Shown: positions 17,030 to 27,037 of the stretch, one piece after another
How positions within the stretch are numbered: the first letter of the stretch is position 1
Layout of the letters: the number at the start of each line of letters is the position of its first letter
Assembly (NCBI RefSeq): GCF_000317285.1
Contig: NZ_AJLN01000116.1
Location: 714,384-778,383 of the forward strand
Length of the DNA stretch: 64,000 nt
DNA from: Chlorogloeopsis fritschii PCC 6912
GTDB lineage: Bacteria; Cyanobacteriota; Cyanobacteriia; Cyanobacteriales; Nostocaceae
Direction: 5' to 3'
Program-made: the position numbers and the translations under genes
The notes under the pieces: generated by a model
Told to the model about the DNA's origin: nothing
Seen by the model: the letters and a program-made list of their open reading frames with translations, nothing else
Database searches by the model: none

Positions 17030-19278
17030 AAATTCTAACTAAGTTTATTGGTTCGACGGCAATTTCTGTGGGATTGGTAATTGTATTGATGGGGGGCAGT
17101 ACACTCTTAATCAAACAGACTGAACAATCGGTAGAGCGCAGCCGCGATCGCACCAATCAAGCCGTGCGCCAAACCCAAGATCTCCAGCTTTACTTAGAAG
17201 AGCAAACCTCGGCGCTGAAAAACTATTTGCTGTTAAACCACAGTGCGGCAGACATCGCAGCCTACGAGCAAGGCGTGCTTAAGTTCTCAACGGCATTGAA
17301 TACACTAGAACAACTAATGCCAGAGGCAAAGCAACCCGATGTGGTGCGTCGCCGCCATCAGTTCCTAGTGCGTTTGGTGGATGGTTTGAAAAATCAAACA
17401 CAGTCTTCTACACTTCAGGCACAGCAAGATGTTAAAGCTATTAACTCCTTCCAAGATGACATCAAGCTGTTTCTCCAAGCACTGGTAGAGGAAGTGCAGC
17501 AACAGGATGCTGCCACACGCCGTTCCGCCGAGCAATTCAAGCAAACTGCTACTTACGCCACTTATTGCCTAATTGGGGTGGTACTGCTGATTTTCATCGC
17601 CCAGTTTGCCTTGACACTTTTGCCGGTGATTCGCTCCATCCAAAAGCTGCAACTAGGAGCCACAAAATTGGGCACTGGCGATCTGGATTACCGCTTAGAT
17701 ATCCACACTGGTGATGAAATTGAGCAATTGGCACGGGAATTCAACCAGATGGCAGCGAGATTGTCAGAGTCATACACTTCCCTAGAGCAGAAACGAGTAG
17801 CAGCTGATACCGCGAACCAGGCAAAAAGCGAGTTTTTGGCAAATATGAGCCACGAACTCCGTACCCCACTCAATGGCATCCTGGGCTATGCCCAAATCCT
17901 CAACCGTTCTCAAAGTTGGGGAGAAAAAGAACGTAAAGGCATCCATATTATCCATCAGTGCGGCTCTCATTTACTGACGCTAATTAATGACATCCTCGAT
18001 CTCTCGAAAATTGAAGCCCGCAAACTAGAATTGCAACCCCAAACAATTCATCTACCCTCTTTGTTACAGGGCATAGCAGAGATAGTCAGGATTCGAGCAG
18101 AGCAAAAAGGCATTGATTTTGTCTATTTGCCCGATGCCAACTTACCAGAAGGCATCGAAGCCGACGATAAACGGTTGCGACAAGTGTTGATTAACTTGTT
18201 GGGGAATGCTGTCAAGTTTACTGAGCGAGGAAAGGTGACATTTAAAGTAGAGGTGATTAATCAAGCCGAGCCACAAATGACGCGATCGCATAGCGACTCC
18301 TGCGGAGTATCGCAGATTCGGTTCCAAGTCAGCGATACTGGCATTGGCATGAGTTCAGAATCGTTGTCAAAAATTTTCCTGCCTTTTGAACAAGTGGGCG
18401 ATGGAAAACGACACTCAGAAGGAACTGGACTCGGACTTGCTATCAGCCATAACATTATTACTTTAATGGGCAGTCAGATCCAGGTAGAGAGCCAATTAGG
18501 GGTTGGCAGTACCTTTGCCTTTGAGTTAGATGTACCGCTAGCCTTGGAATGGCAACAGTCTGCCATGACTGCAACCGGACAGCAACTGGTTGGGTATGAG
18601 GGGCACAAACAAACAGTTTTAGTAGTGGATGACAAATGGGAAAATCGCTCGGTGATTGTCAACCTACTAGAACCACTTGGTTTTATCGTTGTGGAAGCAG
18701 AAGACGGGCAGGATGGTTTAGCTAAAGCTACTCAGATTAAACCCAATTTAATTATCAGTGATTTGTTAATGCCCGTGATGGATGGCTATGAATTTCTCAG
18801 ACATATTAGGCAATCTGAGATATTGAAGGCACTGCCAATGATTGTTTCCTCGGCATCAGTTTCAACAATGGATCAGCAACAAAGTTTGGATGCCGGTGGT
18901 GATGATTTTCTTGCCAAACCCGTCCAAGCTGATGAATTATTTAAACTATTACGAAAACATTTGCAAATCGAATGGGTTTACGAATCTACTGCACCCACTG
19001 AATTGCCCGTTGCAACATCGGTGCTTCCACAAGATCTACAGCCTATTACTTCATCGGCACAGCTGTTTGTTCCCGATCAAGCAACATTAGCACAATTGCT
19101 TCAGCTTGCCCAAGATGGACGTTTGAAAAAACTCGCCCAAGTGGCTGTTGCTTTGGAACAGCAGGATCAACGTTACGCTTCTTTTGTACAGCAAATCCTA
19201 GAACTCACAAGTGAATTCCAAGTGGAAAAACTTGAAGCCTTTATCCTGCAATTTACCCATGAATTAACCAATAAATAA
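17026..19278 (+). CDS. Hybrid sensor histidine kinase (HAMP-HisKA-HATPase-REC)
   Basis: 750-residue membrane sensor kinase. A first membrane helix lies near residues 10-30, then a helical periplasmic sensor of about 150 residues, and a second helix near 178-198. HAMP, HisKA with phospho-accepting His276 ([11 protein letters not shown]), an HATPase domain with N-box [13 protein letters not shown] near 390, and a receiver domain with Asp579 ([10 protein letters not shown]) follow. The last 100 residues are an unassigned helical tail. It overlaps the PhnD-like gene by 4 nt and precedes another receiver-kinase protein by 2 nt, so the three should form one signalling operon. The stimulus is unknown; a phosphonate- or anion-like ligand is a guess from the neighbour. 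Confidence 0.9.
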   Translation: MKILTKFIGSTAISVGLVIVLMGGSTLLIKQTEQSVERSRDRTNQAVRQTQDLQLYLEEQTSALKNYLLLNHSAADIAAYEQGVLKFSTALNTLEQLMPEAKQPDVVRRRHQFLVRLVDGLKNQTQSSTLQAQQDVKAINSFQDDIKLFLQALVEEVQQQDAATRRSAEQFKQTATYATYCLIGVVLLIFIAQFALTLLPVIRSIQKLQLGATKLGTGDLDYRLDIHTGDEIEQLAREFNQMAARLSESYTSLEQKRVAADTANQAKSEFLANMSHELRTPLNGILGYAQILNRSQSWGEKERKGIHIIHQCGSHLLTLINDILDLSKIEARKLELQPQTIHLPSLLQGIAEIVRIRAEQKGIDFVYLPDANLPEGIEADDKRLRQVLINLLGNAVKFTERGKVTFKVEVINQAEPQMTRSHSDSCGVSQIRFQVSDTGIGMSSESLSKIFLPFEQVGDGKRHSEGTGLGLAISHNIITLMGSQIQVESQLGVGSTFAFELDVPLALEWQQSAMTATGQQLVGYEGHKQTVLVVDDKWENRSVIVNLLEPLGFIVVEAEDGQDGLAKATQIKPNLIISDLLMPVMDGYEFLRHIRQSEILKALPMIVSSASVSTMDQQQSLDAGGDDFLAKPVQADELFKLLRKHLQIEWVYESTAPTELPVATSVLPQDLQPITSSAQLFVPDQATLAQLLQLAQDGRLKKLAQVAVALEQQDQRYASFVQQILELTSEFQVEKLEAFILQFTHELTNK

Positions 19279-19280
19279 AA

Positions 19281-20579
19281 ATGAGAGACGTGCAATTAAT
19301 TTTGGTAGTAGATGATACCCCTGCAAATCTGGCAGTAACTTCGGAAGCACTGACTGATGCAGGCTTTGAAGTAGCGATCGCCAAGGATGGTGAACGCGCC
19401 CTCAAACAAGCCGAACGCAATCTGCCTGATTTGATTTTGCTAGATGTGATGATGCCCGGTATCGATGGATTCGAGACGTGCCGCCGTCTCAAAGCCTCAC
19501 CCATTACCCAAGAAATTCCCATTATTTTCATGACTGCGCTTTCAGACGCTACCGATAAAGTCAGCGGGTTTAATTTGGGTGCAGTCGATTACATCACCAA
19601 ACCCTTTCAAGAAGCGGAACTGCTTGCCCGTGTCAAAACTCATTTAAAATTACGCCATCTCAGCCTCACCTTAGAACAGCAAGTTACCGAACGTACATCT
19701 GAACTTACTGCAGCCCTACAACAAGTGCAACAGTCCCAAATTCAGTTGTTGCAATCAGAAAAAATGGCAACCTTGGGACAATTGGTGGCAGGTGTTGCTC
19801 ACGAAATTAACAATCCCGTCAATTTTATCCACGGTAACCTCGGTCATATCGGAGGCTACATTCAAACGCTGTTAGAATTTATTCAACTTTACCAGAAGCA
19901 CTATCCCCATCCTGTACCAGAAATTCAAGCCAAAGCAGAGGATGAAGATCTGGAATTTTTACAGGAAGACTTACTCAAAATCCTCGCTTCAATCAAAATT
20001 GGCAGCGATCGCATCCGAGAAATTGTCAGAACTCTCCGCAATTTCTCTCGCACTGACGAAGCAGAATCCAAAACTGTTGATATTCATGAAGGCATCGACA
20101 GTACCCTGACGATATTACAACACCGTCTGAAAGCTACACCAGAACGTCCGGCAATTGAAGTCATCAAGGATTATAGTAATTTGCCCCTGGTTGAATGCTA
20201 CCCCGGAGCCTTGAATCAGGTATTTATGAACATTCTGGTAAATGCGATTGATGCGCTAGAAGATTCATTTAATAAACAACAAAAGACTTTTGAGAAATTT
20301 ACAATCGCCATCCGTACTTCGGTAATTGATGAGCAATTGGTAAAAATAGCCATAGCCGATAATGGTTCTGGTATTCCAGAACAGGTCAAACAAAGCATAT
20401 TTAACCCATTCTTTACCACCAAACCTGTCAATCAAGGTACAGGCATGGGACTATCTATTAGTTATCAAATTATTACTGATAAACATAAGGGCAAGCTGGA
20501 GTGTTTTTCCACCTCTGGAGCAGGAGCAGAGTTTGTGATTCAGATTCCGATCCGGCAAAAAGTTTCCCTCACATTTTAA
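19281..20579 (+). CDS. Receiver-histidine kinase protein (REC-HisKA-HATPase)
   Basis: 432-residue soluble signalling protein. The receiver domain comes first with phospho-acceptor Asp55 (LLDVMMPGIDG) and Lys near residue 105 (ITKPF). A coiled-coil linker (about 125-155) leads to a kinase core with His174 (VAGVAHEINNPVNFIHGN) and ATP-binding boxes NILVNAIDAL and GTGMGLSIS. This layout is common in cyanobacteria, where the receiver takes phosphate from an upstream hybrid kinase and the output is another kinase step. No DNA-binding output exists in this operon, so the final regulator must be elsewhere. Confidence 0.9.
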   Translation: MRDVQLILVVDDTPANLAVTSEALTDAGFEVAIAKDGERALKQAERNLPDLILLDVMMPGIDGFETCRRLKASPITQEIPIIFMTALSDATDKVSGFNLGAVDYITKPFQEAELLARVKTHLKLRHLSLTLEQQVTERTSELTAALQQVQQSQIQLLQSEKMATLGQLVAGVAHEINNPVNFIHGNLGHIGGYIQTLLEFIQLYQKHYPHPVPEIQAKAEDEDLEFLQEDLLKILASIKIGSDRIREIVRTLRNFSRTDEAESKTVDIHEGIDSTLTILQHRLKATPERPAIEVIKDYSNLPLVECYPGALNQVFMNILVNAIDALEDSFNKQQKTFEKFTIAIRTSVIDEQLVKIAIADNGSGIPEQVKQSIFNPFFTTKPVNQGTGMGLSISYQIITDKHKGKLECFSTSGAGAEFVIQIPIRQKVSLTF

Positions 20580-20778
20580 AAAAATCAAATTGGCGATCGC
20601 TCCTCTGTCGAACAGCAAAAATTGGTAATAATTACATCCCCTCTTGTCAGGAAACAGTGTTGCAAAATGGAAGTTATGATCTAACTAAAACTACAGTTCT
20701 GATGGGATTGCGGGGTAAGGAAATCCCAGTTTTACTGGATAAGCTAATCCCCTCATCTTGGAGGCAAGGAGAGGTGGT

Positions 20779-21141
20779 ATGAGTAATTTCACTGAATATC
20801 AAATCATCGAAACTGCAAAAAATCACATCTTGGCAACATACAAAAACTACGCCTATCCAGTCGTTCCAACTGATGAATATGGCCATCCTATGCCTTACGA
20901 GCCTGAATGTGTTCCCTGGGTTATTTGCAAATCCATAGAAGTTAAGAACGGACACATTGGCAGTAAATCGCATGAGGAATGGCAAGTCAGTGTCGAGGTT
21001 GACTGGAAATGGGTTCACGACGACTCGGAAGACGAGCCAGAAAAAGACGTATTTTTGTCCGTGAGCGTGTTTGCTAAAGACGGACAACTTTTTTGCGGCG
21101 AAATTGATCGGGTATGGTCAAAAGAAGTTGGGATGAAATGA
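20779..21141 (+). CDS. Small acidic uncharacterised protein
   Basis: 120-residue soluble protein, not recognised. It is acidic (SEDEPEKD segment) and Trp-rich with alternating strands (WQVSVEVDWKWVH, VFLSVSVFAKDGQLF), suggesting a small alpha/beta fold. The start at 20779 is chosen over one 21 nt upstream because AAGGAGAGG lies directly before it. The composition recalls some immunity-type proteins, but no toxin gene is adjacent and I do not assign a function. Confidence 0.6.
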   Translation: MSNFTEYQIIETAKNHILATYKNYAYPVVPTDEYGHPMPYEPECVPWVICKSIEVKNGHIGSKSHEEWQVSVEVDWKWVHDDSEDEPEKDVFLSVSVFAKDGQLFCGEIDRVWSKEVGMK

Positions 21142-21258
21142 GGTTTACAGAATTATTTTGGGGAACTAATAACTAAAGATTTTCTTCAGCAATTTCTTGT
21201 GGCAAGCCGCTGCGTCTTTGAATATTTAACTTAAAAAAAGGCGCACAAGGAGATGGGA

Positions 21259-22539
21259 ATGAAAAAACGTAGACTGTCTGGGCTACTTAAGTTAGCTGTA
21301 GTCATGCTGATGAGTTGCTCAGTGTTACTGCTTGTGTGGTTAACCTTACCACTGCCCCAGATACTAGCAAAGCCTGAGACTAAGATTTTTGAACAAGTCT
21401 GGCAAACCGTCAATGAAAATTTTTACGATCCAAAATTTAATGGAGTCGATTGGAAAGCGATGCGGGAAAAGTATCAACCCCAAGCAGCGCGAACCAAGTC
21501 TAAAGAAGAATTTGCGATCGCCATTAACCAAATGCTTTCCGAATTACAAACTTCTCACATCCGCTACTACACTCAAGACGAGCCTGCCTACTACCAGCTT
21601 TTAGGCATTTTTGTACCCAGAAGTACAGAGTTACAAAAGCAGTTAAAAAAATACTTTCCTAAAGGCAAGATTGAATACAGTGGTATAGGTATATTCACTA
21701 AAGTCATTAACAATAAAACCTTTATCAGCGCTATCCTTGATGGTAGCCCTGCTGCAAAAGCAGATTTAAAAGTAGGCGATCAAATTATTAGTGTAGATAG
21801 TCGTCCGTATCAACCAATACAATCATTTGCGGGTAAAGCAGGTGAGAATGTCAAACTGTTGATTCAGCGATCGCCCGATCGCAACAGTCAAAAAGAAATA
21901 GCGATCGCGCCAAAAATGCTAGATGCCAGCACCATGTTCATCGAGGCACACCGAGCTAGTACCCAAATCATTCAACGGCAAGGCAAGAAAATAGGTTACA
22001 TTCATATTTGGTCACACGCTGCTAACGAAGATCAGCAGCAGCTACAACAAGAAATGATTTACGGACGCCTCAAAGATGCAGACGCATTAGTATTGGATTT
22101 TAGAGATGGATGGGGTGGAGGAGATGTTGATTCTCTTAACATCTTCACAGCGAAAGAGGGGCCAAGTGTTACCAGTATTTCCCGTAATGGCAAGAAATAT
22201 ACCTACGTGAGTCAGTGGAAAAAGCCAGTGGCGATGGTGATAAATGAAGGTAGCAGAAGTAGCAAAGAAATATATGCTTATGGCTTTCAGCAGCATAAAA
22301 TTGGCCCTGTAATTGGTTCCAAAACAGCAGGAGCAGTTGTTGCCGGTCGTCCTTTTTTTATGCCAGATGGTAGTCTACTTTATGTAGCCGTTGCAGATGT
22401 ATTTGTTAATGGCAACCAAAGATTAGAAGGCAAAGGCGTCACACCAGATATTAACGTTGCCTTTCCCTTAGAATATGCCCAAGGTGCAGATCCACAAAAA
22501 GAGCGCGCTATAGAAACGGTACTTGCAGAACTCAAATAA
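21259..22539 (+). CDS. S41-family peptidase-like protein with PDZ domain
   Basis: Exported protein of the C-terminal processing peptidase (S41) type, 426 residues. The N-terminal hydrophobic segment after KKRR is a signal peptide or anchor. A helical N-terminal domain (VNENFYDPKFNGVDW), a PDZ domain around GSPAAKADLKVGDQIISVD, and the protease core follow. The likely catalytic Ser is in NEGSRSSKE, and the Lys partner may be in GSKTAGA. CtpA trims the D1 protein in cyanobacteria; this divergent member may have another substrate. ATG at 21259 lies 6 nt from AAGGAG, whereas the ATG at 21253 abuts it. Confidence 0.82.
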   Translation: MKKRRLSGLLKLAVVMLMSCSVLLLVWLTLPLPQILAKPETKIFEQVWQTVNENFYDPKFNGVDWKAMREKYQPQAARTKSKEEFAIAINQMLSELQTSHIRYYTQDEPAYYQLLGIFVPRSTELQKQLKKYFPKGKIEYSGIGIFTKVINNKTFISAILDGSPAAKADLKVGDQIISVDSRPYQPIQSFAGKAGENVKLLIQRSPDRNSQKEIAIAPKMLDASTMFIEAHRASTQIIQRQGKKIGYIHIWSHAANEDQQQLQQEMIYGRLKDADALVLDFRDGWGGGDVDSLNIFTAKEGPSVTSISRNGKKYTYVSQWKKPVAMVINEGSRSSKEIYAYGFQQHKIGPVIGSKTAGAVVAGRPFFMPDGSLLYVAVADVFVNGNQRLEGKGVTPDINVAFPLEYAQGADPQKERAIETVLAELK

Positions 22540-22603
22540 AAAGGTAAAAATTACATAAAAAATAGACTTCTCAGCTTTTTCAAACGGTATATTTATCGCC
22601 GCT

Positions 22604-23041
22604 ATGAAAAAAATCTTGTTCCTGTGTACGGGTAATTATTACCGCAGTCGCTTCGCCGAACATCTGTTTAATTGTTTGGCTCTCAAGCAGGGGTTAAAAT
22701 GGCAAGCTGTTTCACGCGCTTTAGCACTGGAGAGGGGTGTAAACAATATAGGGGCAATTTCTCAATACACAATTGAAGCTTTAAAAGAGCGGGGAGTAAC
22801 TTTACCAGAAGGCGAGCGTTTGCCCTTGCAGGCTCTAGAAGAAGATTTTCAAACTGTGGATTTGATAATTGCCCTAGATGAATTGGAACATCAACCTCTG
22901 ATTCTAGAGCGTTTTCCTAAATGGTTAGATGCTGTGGAATATTGGTTGATCCACGATATTGACAAAACTTCAGCACAGGAAGCTTTAGACAAATTGGAGA
23001 AACATTTGCTGTTATTAATTGAAAAGTTGGCACAAACTTAA
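22604..23041 (+). CDS. Low-molecular-weight phosphatase-like protein
   Basis: 145-residue protein of the low-molecular-weight protein-tyrosine phosphatase or arsenate-reductase fold. The P-loop C-x5-R-S is Cys8 to Ser15 (CTGNYYRS), at the exact N-terminal position of this family, and SRFAEHLFN follows. The general-acid Asp is probably in HDIDKTS rather than the usual DPY. The protein could dephosphorylate tyrosine or arginine, or be a divergent arsenate reductase. It stands between the S41 gene and the trailer end of CRISPR array 1 without evident operon partners. Confidence 0.75.
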   Translation: MKKILFLCTGNYYRSRFAEHLFNCLALKQGLKWQAVSRALALERGVNNIGAISQYTIEALKERGVTLPEGERLPLQALEEDFQTVDLIIALDELEHQPLILERFPKWLDAVEYWLIHDIDKTSAQEALDKLEKHLLLLIEKLAQT

Positions 23042-23131
23042 GTAATTTTTTAGCTAGCTGATATCCTCAATATTTGTCCTCAAGCGATCGCCTAAATTAA
23101 TTTGTAAAATTCTTTGCTTGGATGTGATTAG

Positions 23132-25506
23132 TTTTTAATCCCTAATAGGGAGTAATTAGAATTTCAACTTACAGAGTCACAAGTAATAGAAGTCAAAAAC
23201 ATTGATGTTTCAATCCCTAATAGGGAGTAATTAGAATTTCAACTGCCGGAGGGTACTGTCGCTTGGTTGATGAGTTTTGTTTCAATCCCTAATAGGGAGT
23301 AATTAGAATTTCAACTTCCTACTATTCTCGCCAATAGAAACGTCCGTATCTCGTTTCAATCCCTAATAGGGAGTAATTAGAATTTCAACCTTCACCCCAC
23401 GATCACCCTACGATCACCCCCGATGTTTCAATCCCTAATAGGGAGTAATTAGAATTTCAACGTGATTTTGAATGTTTAGGAGCGATCGCTCCTTCGTTTC
23501 AATCCCTAATAGGGAGTAATTAGAATTTCAACCGGCGATCGCCCAGGCAAAATTAAAACTCCAACAGTTTCAATCCCTAATAGGGAGTAATTAGAATTTC
23601 AACCTCTGCAAGAGCGATCGCGCTATTTTGAGAGAGTTGTTTCAATCCCTAATAGGGAGTAATTAGAATTTCAACAACCCCTAGCAAAAAATATCTCAGC
23701 TTGTTTAAGGTTTCAATCCCTAATAGGGAGTAATTAGAATTTCAACCATTTCTCAGGATAGATCTCTTCCCACTCTTCCCGTTTCAATCCCTAATAGGGA
23801 GTAATTAGAATTTCAACAAGCTACACAGATGAAGTCTTGCTAGTATTCCCTATAGGTTTCAATCCCTAATAGGGAGTAATTAGAATTTCAACCAACTCCG
23901 GCAAGAGATAGAGCGATCGCCCCTGTTTCAATCCCTAATAGGGAGTAATTAGAATTTCAACCACCCAGACCATGCAATAATGACGCGCAGCGAGCAGGGT
24001 TTCAATCCCTAATAGGGAGTAATTAGAATTTCAACAGGTAAGTAGACAGAGGAAAGATTTTGCTGTTAAGTTTCAATCCCTAATAGGGAGTAATTAGAAT
24101 TTCAACGTCCACTCGTACCCATAAGTGCCATTCTTGCGGGTTTCAATCCCTAATAGGGAGTAATTAGAATTTCAACGAAACCAGTAGATGAGCAAAGAAT
24201 TATTAATGAAGCGTTTCAATCCCTAATAGGGAGTAATTAGAATTTCAACCTGATTCTGTTTTTCCTCTCCCATTTGGTACAGCCATATAGCGTTTCAATC
24301 CCTAATAGGGAGTAATTAGAATTTCAACTCGCCATCATCCAACTCAAAACTCATAAATCTCTCACTGGTTTCAATCCCTAATAGGGAGTAATTAGAATTT
24401 CAACCTACCGCTTCTAAAATGCCGCTTCCAGCACGGGCAACAGTTTCAATCCCTAATAGGGAGTAATTAGAATTTCAACGCGCTGGCTTAAAAATTCTAT
24501 TACCAGGGCTTCCCGTTTCAATCCCTAATAGGGAGTAATTAGAATTTCAACGTAAAGGACGCACTAGTGTGATGTTGAGATCCCCGTTTCAATCCCTAAT
24601 AGGGAGTAATTAGAATTTCAACATCCACCACAATCCAAGAGTAAATTTGTAGGCGCACCATTTTCTGTTTCAATCCCTAATAGGGAGTAATTAGAATTTC
24701 AACTCTATTTCATTGATTTGGTGTGTAATTTTAAATATGTTTCAATCCCTAATAGGGAGTAATTAGAATTTCAACCTCTTTATAAAGCTGGTCAGATTTG
24801 GAGGTTGACAGTTTCAATCCCTAATAGGGAGTAATTAGAATTTCAACTAGGGGTGTTTTTCTTCTGCTGGAAGATGAGCCTTCAAGTTTCAATCCCTAAT
24901 AGGGAGTAATTAGAATTTCAACTCATTACTCAGCGCTGGTCAAATTTCTCTTTTGAGTTTCAATCCCTAATAGGGAGTAATTAGAATTTCAACTCCCCAG
25001 TCACCACTCCTATTTACAATCCATCTTGGGTTTCAATCCCTAATAGGGAGTAATTAGAATTTCAACTTTATTGCTCCTCCTCACCTAAAATGCCTAAAAT
25101 CTGTTTCAATCCCTAATAGGGAGTAATTAGAATTTCAACCGCTCTCCCACGTGCCAGGGTTGAGCGGGGTGATGTTTCAATCCCTAATAGGGAGTAATTA
25201 GAATTTCAACACGACACCGCAAGCCTCGGAGCTTACGGGCATTCCCAAAGGGTTTCAATCCCTAATAGGGAGTAATTAGAATTTCAACGATGGCAGCCTG
25301 CTAGCCCGTAGTGCAACAAAGAAAGTTTCAATCCCTAATAGGGAGTAATTAGAATTTCAACCTTTTGTCTCCCCTGGTGATGTCATTCAAATATCCGTTT
25401 CAATCCCTAATAGGGAGTAATTAGAATTTCAACGAACTGCTGTAAGAGCTTTATCTTCAGTATGAAATTGTTTCAATCCCTAATAGGGAGTAATTAGAAT
25501 TTCAAC
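23132..25506 (-). CRISPR. CRISPR array 1, 33 repeats / 32 spacers
   Basis: Repeats of 37 bp. Read on the minus strand they begin GTTGAAATTCTAATTAC and end TTAGGGATTGAAAC; the ATTGAAAC end sets transcription as leftward. The central CCCTA...TAGGG is a small palindrome. Repeat-to-repeat distances are 69-81 bp, so spacers are about 32-44 bp. The leftmost repeat (23132) has a mutated end, as expected for the oldest, leader-distal unit; the rest looked identical by eye. Four spacers contain the cyanobacterial octamer GCGATCGC. No cas genes lie in the window. The repeat class resembles those used by subtype I-D or III systems in Nostocales, but the subtype cannot be set without Cas proteins. Confidence 0.98.
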
Positions 25507-25732
25507 AGCGGCAACCCAAAAGCCAATCAGTATTAAGTTTTCAAGGTTCGTTTGCGCGGATGAGGCAATCATAGCATGAAAAATTTGGATTGAGTAGAGT
25601 GAAAATAGCCCAAACCCAGTCTGGACAAGGAGCGCGGATGGCTCAGAAGTGCGATCGCTCTTTTCTCCTTGCAGTCAAAGAAATCTAGCCCTTTTTTTGT
25701 GAACTGATTTTCCAACACCTACCCATCCGCGC
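25507..25732 (-). promoter_or_regulatory. Leader of CRISPR array 1
   Basis: 226-bp AT-rich leader adjoining the newest repeat and homologous, in inverted orientation, to the leader of array 2. Shared features are three copies of ATCCGCGC or its complement, a HIP1 site, and a conserved block ending in TATGATT that may be a -10 element about 60-75 bp from the first repeat. It should drive array transcription and guide spacer insertion. Confidence 0.85.
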
Positions 25733-25768
25733 ATTTAAAAAAGAAAATGGTGCGATCGCCTGACAATG

Positions 25769-26935
25769 TTAAACCATCATTGCCTGCTTCCGTAAACTCC
25801 CAATTGTAGCAATGGTATGTTGGGCAACGCGATCAATTTCCTCAGCAGTATTAAATCTTCCAATCCCAAACCGTATTGACGCATAAGCTAACTTTTCTGA
25901 ATGTCCTAGTGCTGTGAGGACATGGGATGGTGCAGTAGTTGCCGAGGAGCAAGCAGCACCAGAAGATATAGCCATTACTGGTTGCAATCCTAACAAAAGT
26001 GCCGCCCCGTCTACTCCCTCAACACTAATATTCAAATTTCCCGCCAGGCGCTGAGTGGGGTGTCCGTTGAGATGAATTCCCTCTAACTGAGAAAGCTCTT
26101 TCCATAAACTTTGCCGCAGTTGAGTAAGGCGTTGGGTTTCTGTGGCTTGTTCTTGTAAAGCGATTTCCACTGCTTTCCCAAATCCGACAATTTGTGGTGT
26201 GTACAAGGTACCAGAACGCATTCCCCGCTCATGCCCGCCTCCGTGCTGCTGAGGAGCTATTTGCACTCTTGGGTTGCGACGACGGACGTATAGCGCACCA
26301 ACACCCTTGGGGCCGTATAATTTATGTGCTGTTAATGACATCAAGTCAATTTTCATTGCTTGCACATCTAAAGGAATTTTGGCGATCGCCTGCGCAGCAT
26401 CACTATGAAAAATTACATCACGCTCCCGACAGATGGCACCAATTTCTGCTAATGGCTGCAATACGCCAATTTCGTTATTTGCTGCCATTACTGAAACCAA
26501 AATAGTATCGGAGCGCAAGGCTTTTTCTAACTCGCTTAAATTTATGATTCCATCTTGTTGAACTGGGAGAATAGTAATTTCAAAACCTAGAGTTTGCAGA
26601 TATTTGCAAGGATCGAGAACAGCGTTATGTTCGGTAGCAACAGTAATAATATGCTGCCCTTTTTGGAAATAGGCTTCTGCAACTCCTTTGATAGCCAAAT
26701 TATTAGCTTCTGTGGCACCACTAGTAAAGACGATTTCTTCTGGTGTGGCGTTAATCGCTTCAGCTAAAATTTCCCGCGATTTTTTAATAGCAGCTTCTGC
26801 TTCCCAACCGTAAACATGACCGATACTGGAAGGATTACCAAAGTGTTCGGTGAAGTAGGGTAACATTGCTGCCAATACCCGTTCATCTACAGGTGTGGTG
26901 GCATGGTTATCGAGGTAAATGGGACGATTAGACAT
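25769..26935 (-). CDS. Cysteine desulfurase (IscS/NifS type)
   Basis: PLP-dependent cysteine desulfurase, 388 residues, releasing sulfur from L-cysteine as a persulfide for iron-sulfur clusters and other thio-cofactors. It begins YLDNHATTPVD, the PLP-binding Lys is Lys205 (TAHKLYGPKG), and the catalytic Cys is Cys329 in SSGAACSSA, close to Cys328 of E. coli IscS, so it is a group I enzyme. No iscU, nifU or nif genes are adjacent, which argues for a general role rather than a nitrogenase-specific one. It lies 36 bp beyond the leader of CRISPR array 1 and reads toward it. Confidence 0.92.
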   Translation of the reverse strand: MSNRPIYLDNHATTPVDERVLAAMLPYFTEHFGNPSSIGHVYGWEAEAAIKKSREILAEAINATPEEIVFTSGATEANNLAIKGVAEAYFQKGQHIITVATEHNAVLDPCKYLQTLGFEITILPVQQDGIINLSELEKALRSDTILVSVMAANNEIGVLQPLAEIGAICRERDVIFHSDAAQAIAKIPLDVQAMKIDLMSLTAHKLYGPKGVGALYVRRRNPRVQIAPQQHGGGHERGMRSGTLYTPQIVGFGKAVEIALQEQATETQRLTQLRQSLWKELSQLEGIHLNGHPTQRLAGNLNISVEGVDGAALLLGLQPVMAISSGAACSSATTAPSHVLTALGHSEKLAYASIRFGIGRFNTAEEIDRVAQHTIATIGSLRKQAMMV

Positions 26936-27037
26936 AATTTATGAAATTAAGTAGGATGATATGTTTACAGGCTAATTTGTATTCAGTGCTGAAGTATTCA
27001 CTACAAGCTAAGAGATTTTTAAGAGTAAATTTATTTG

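Noticed and set aside
20501..20782. 93-residue plus-strand frame
   Set aside because: Overlaps the end of the receiver-kinase gene and the ribosome site of the next gene; poor composition.
21259..22539. Naming the S41 protein CtpA
   Set aside because: The protease core is divergent, with a non-standard lysine region; D1 processing cannot be assumed.
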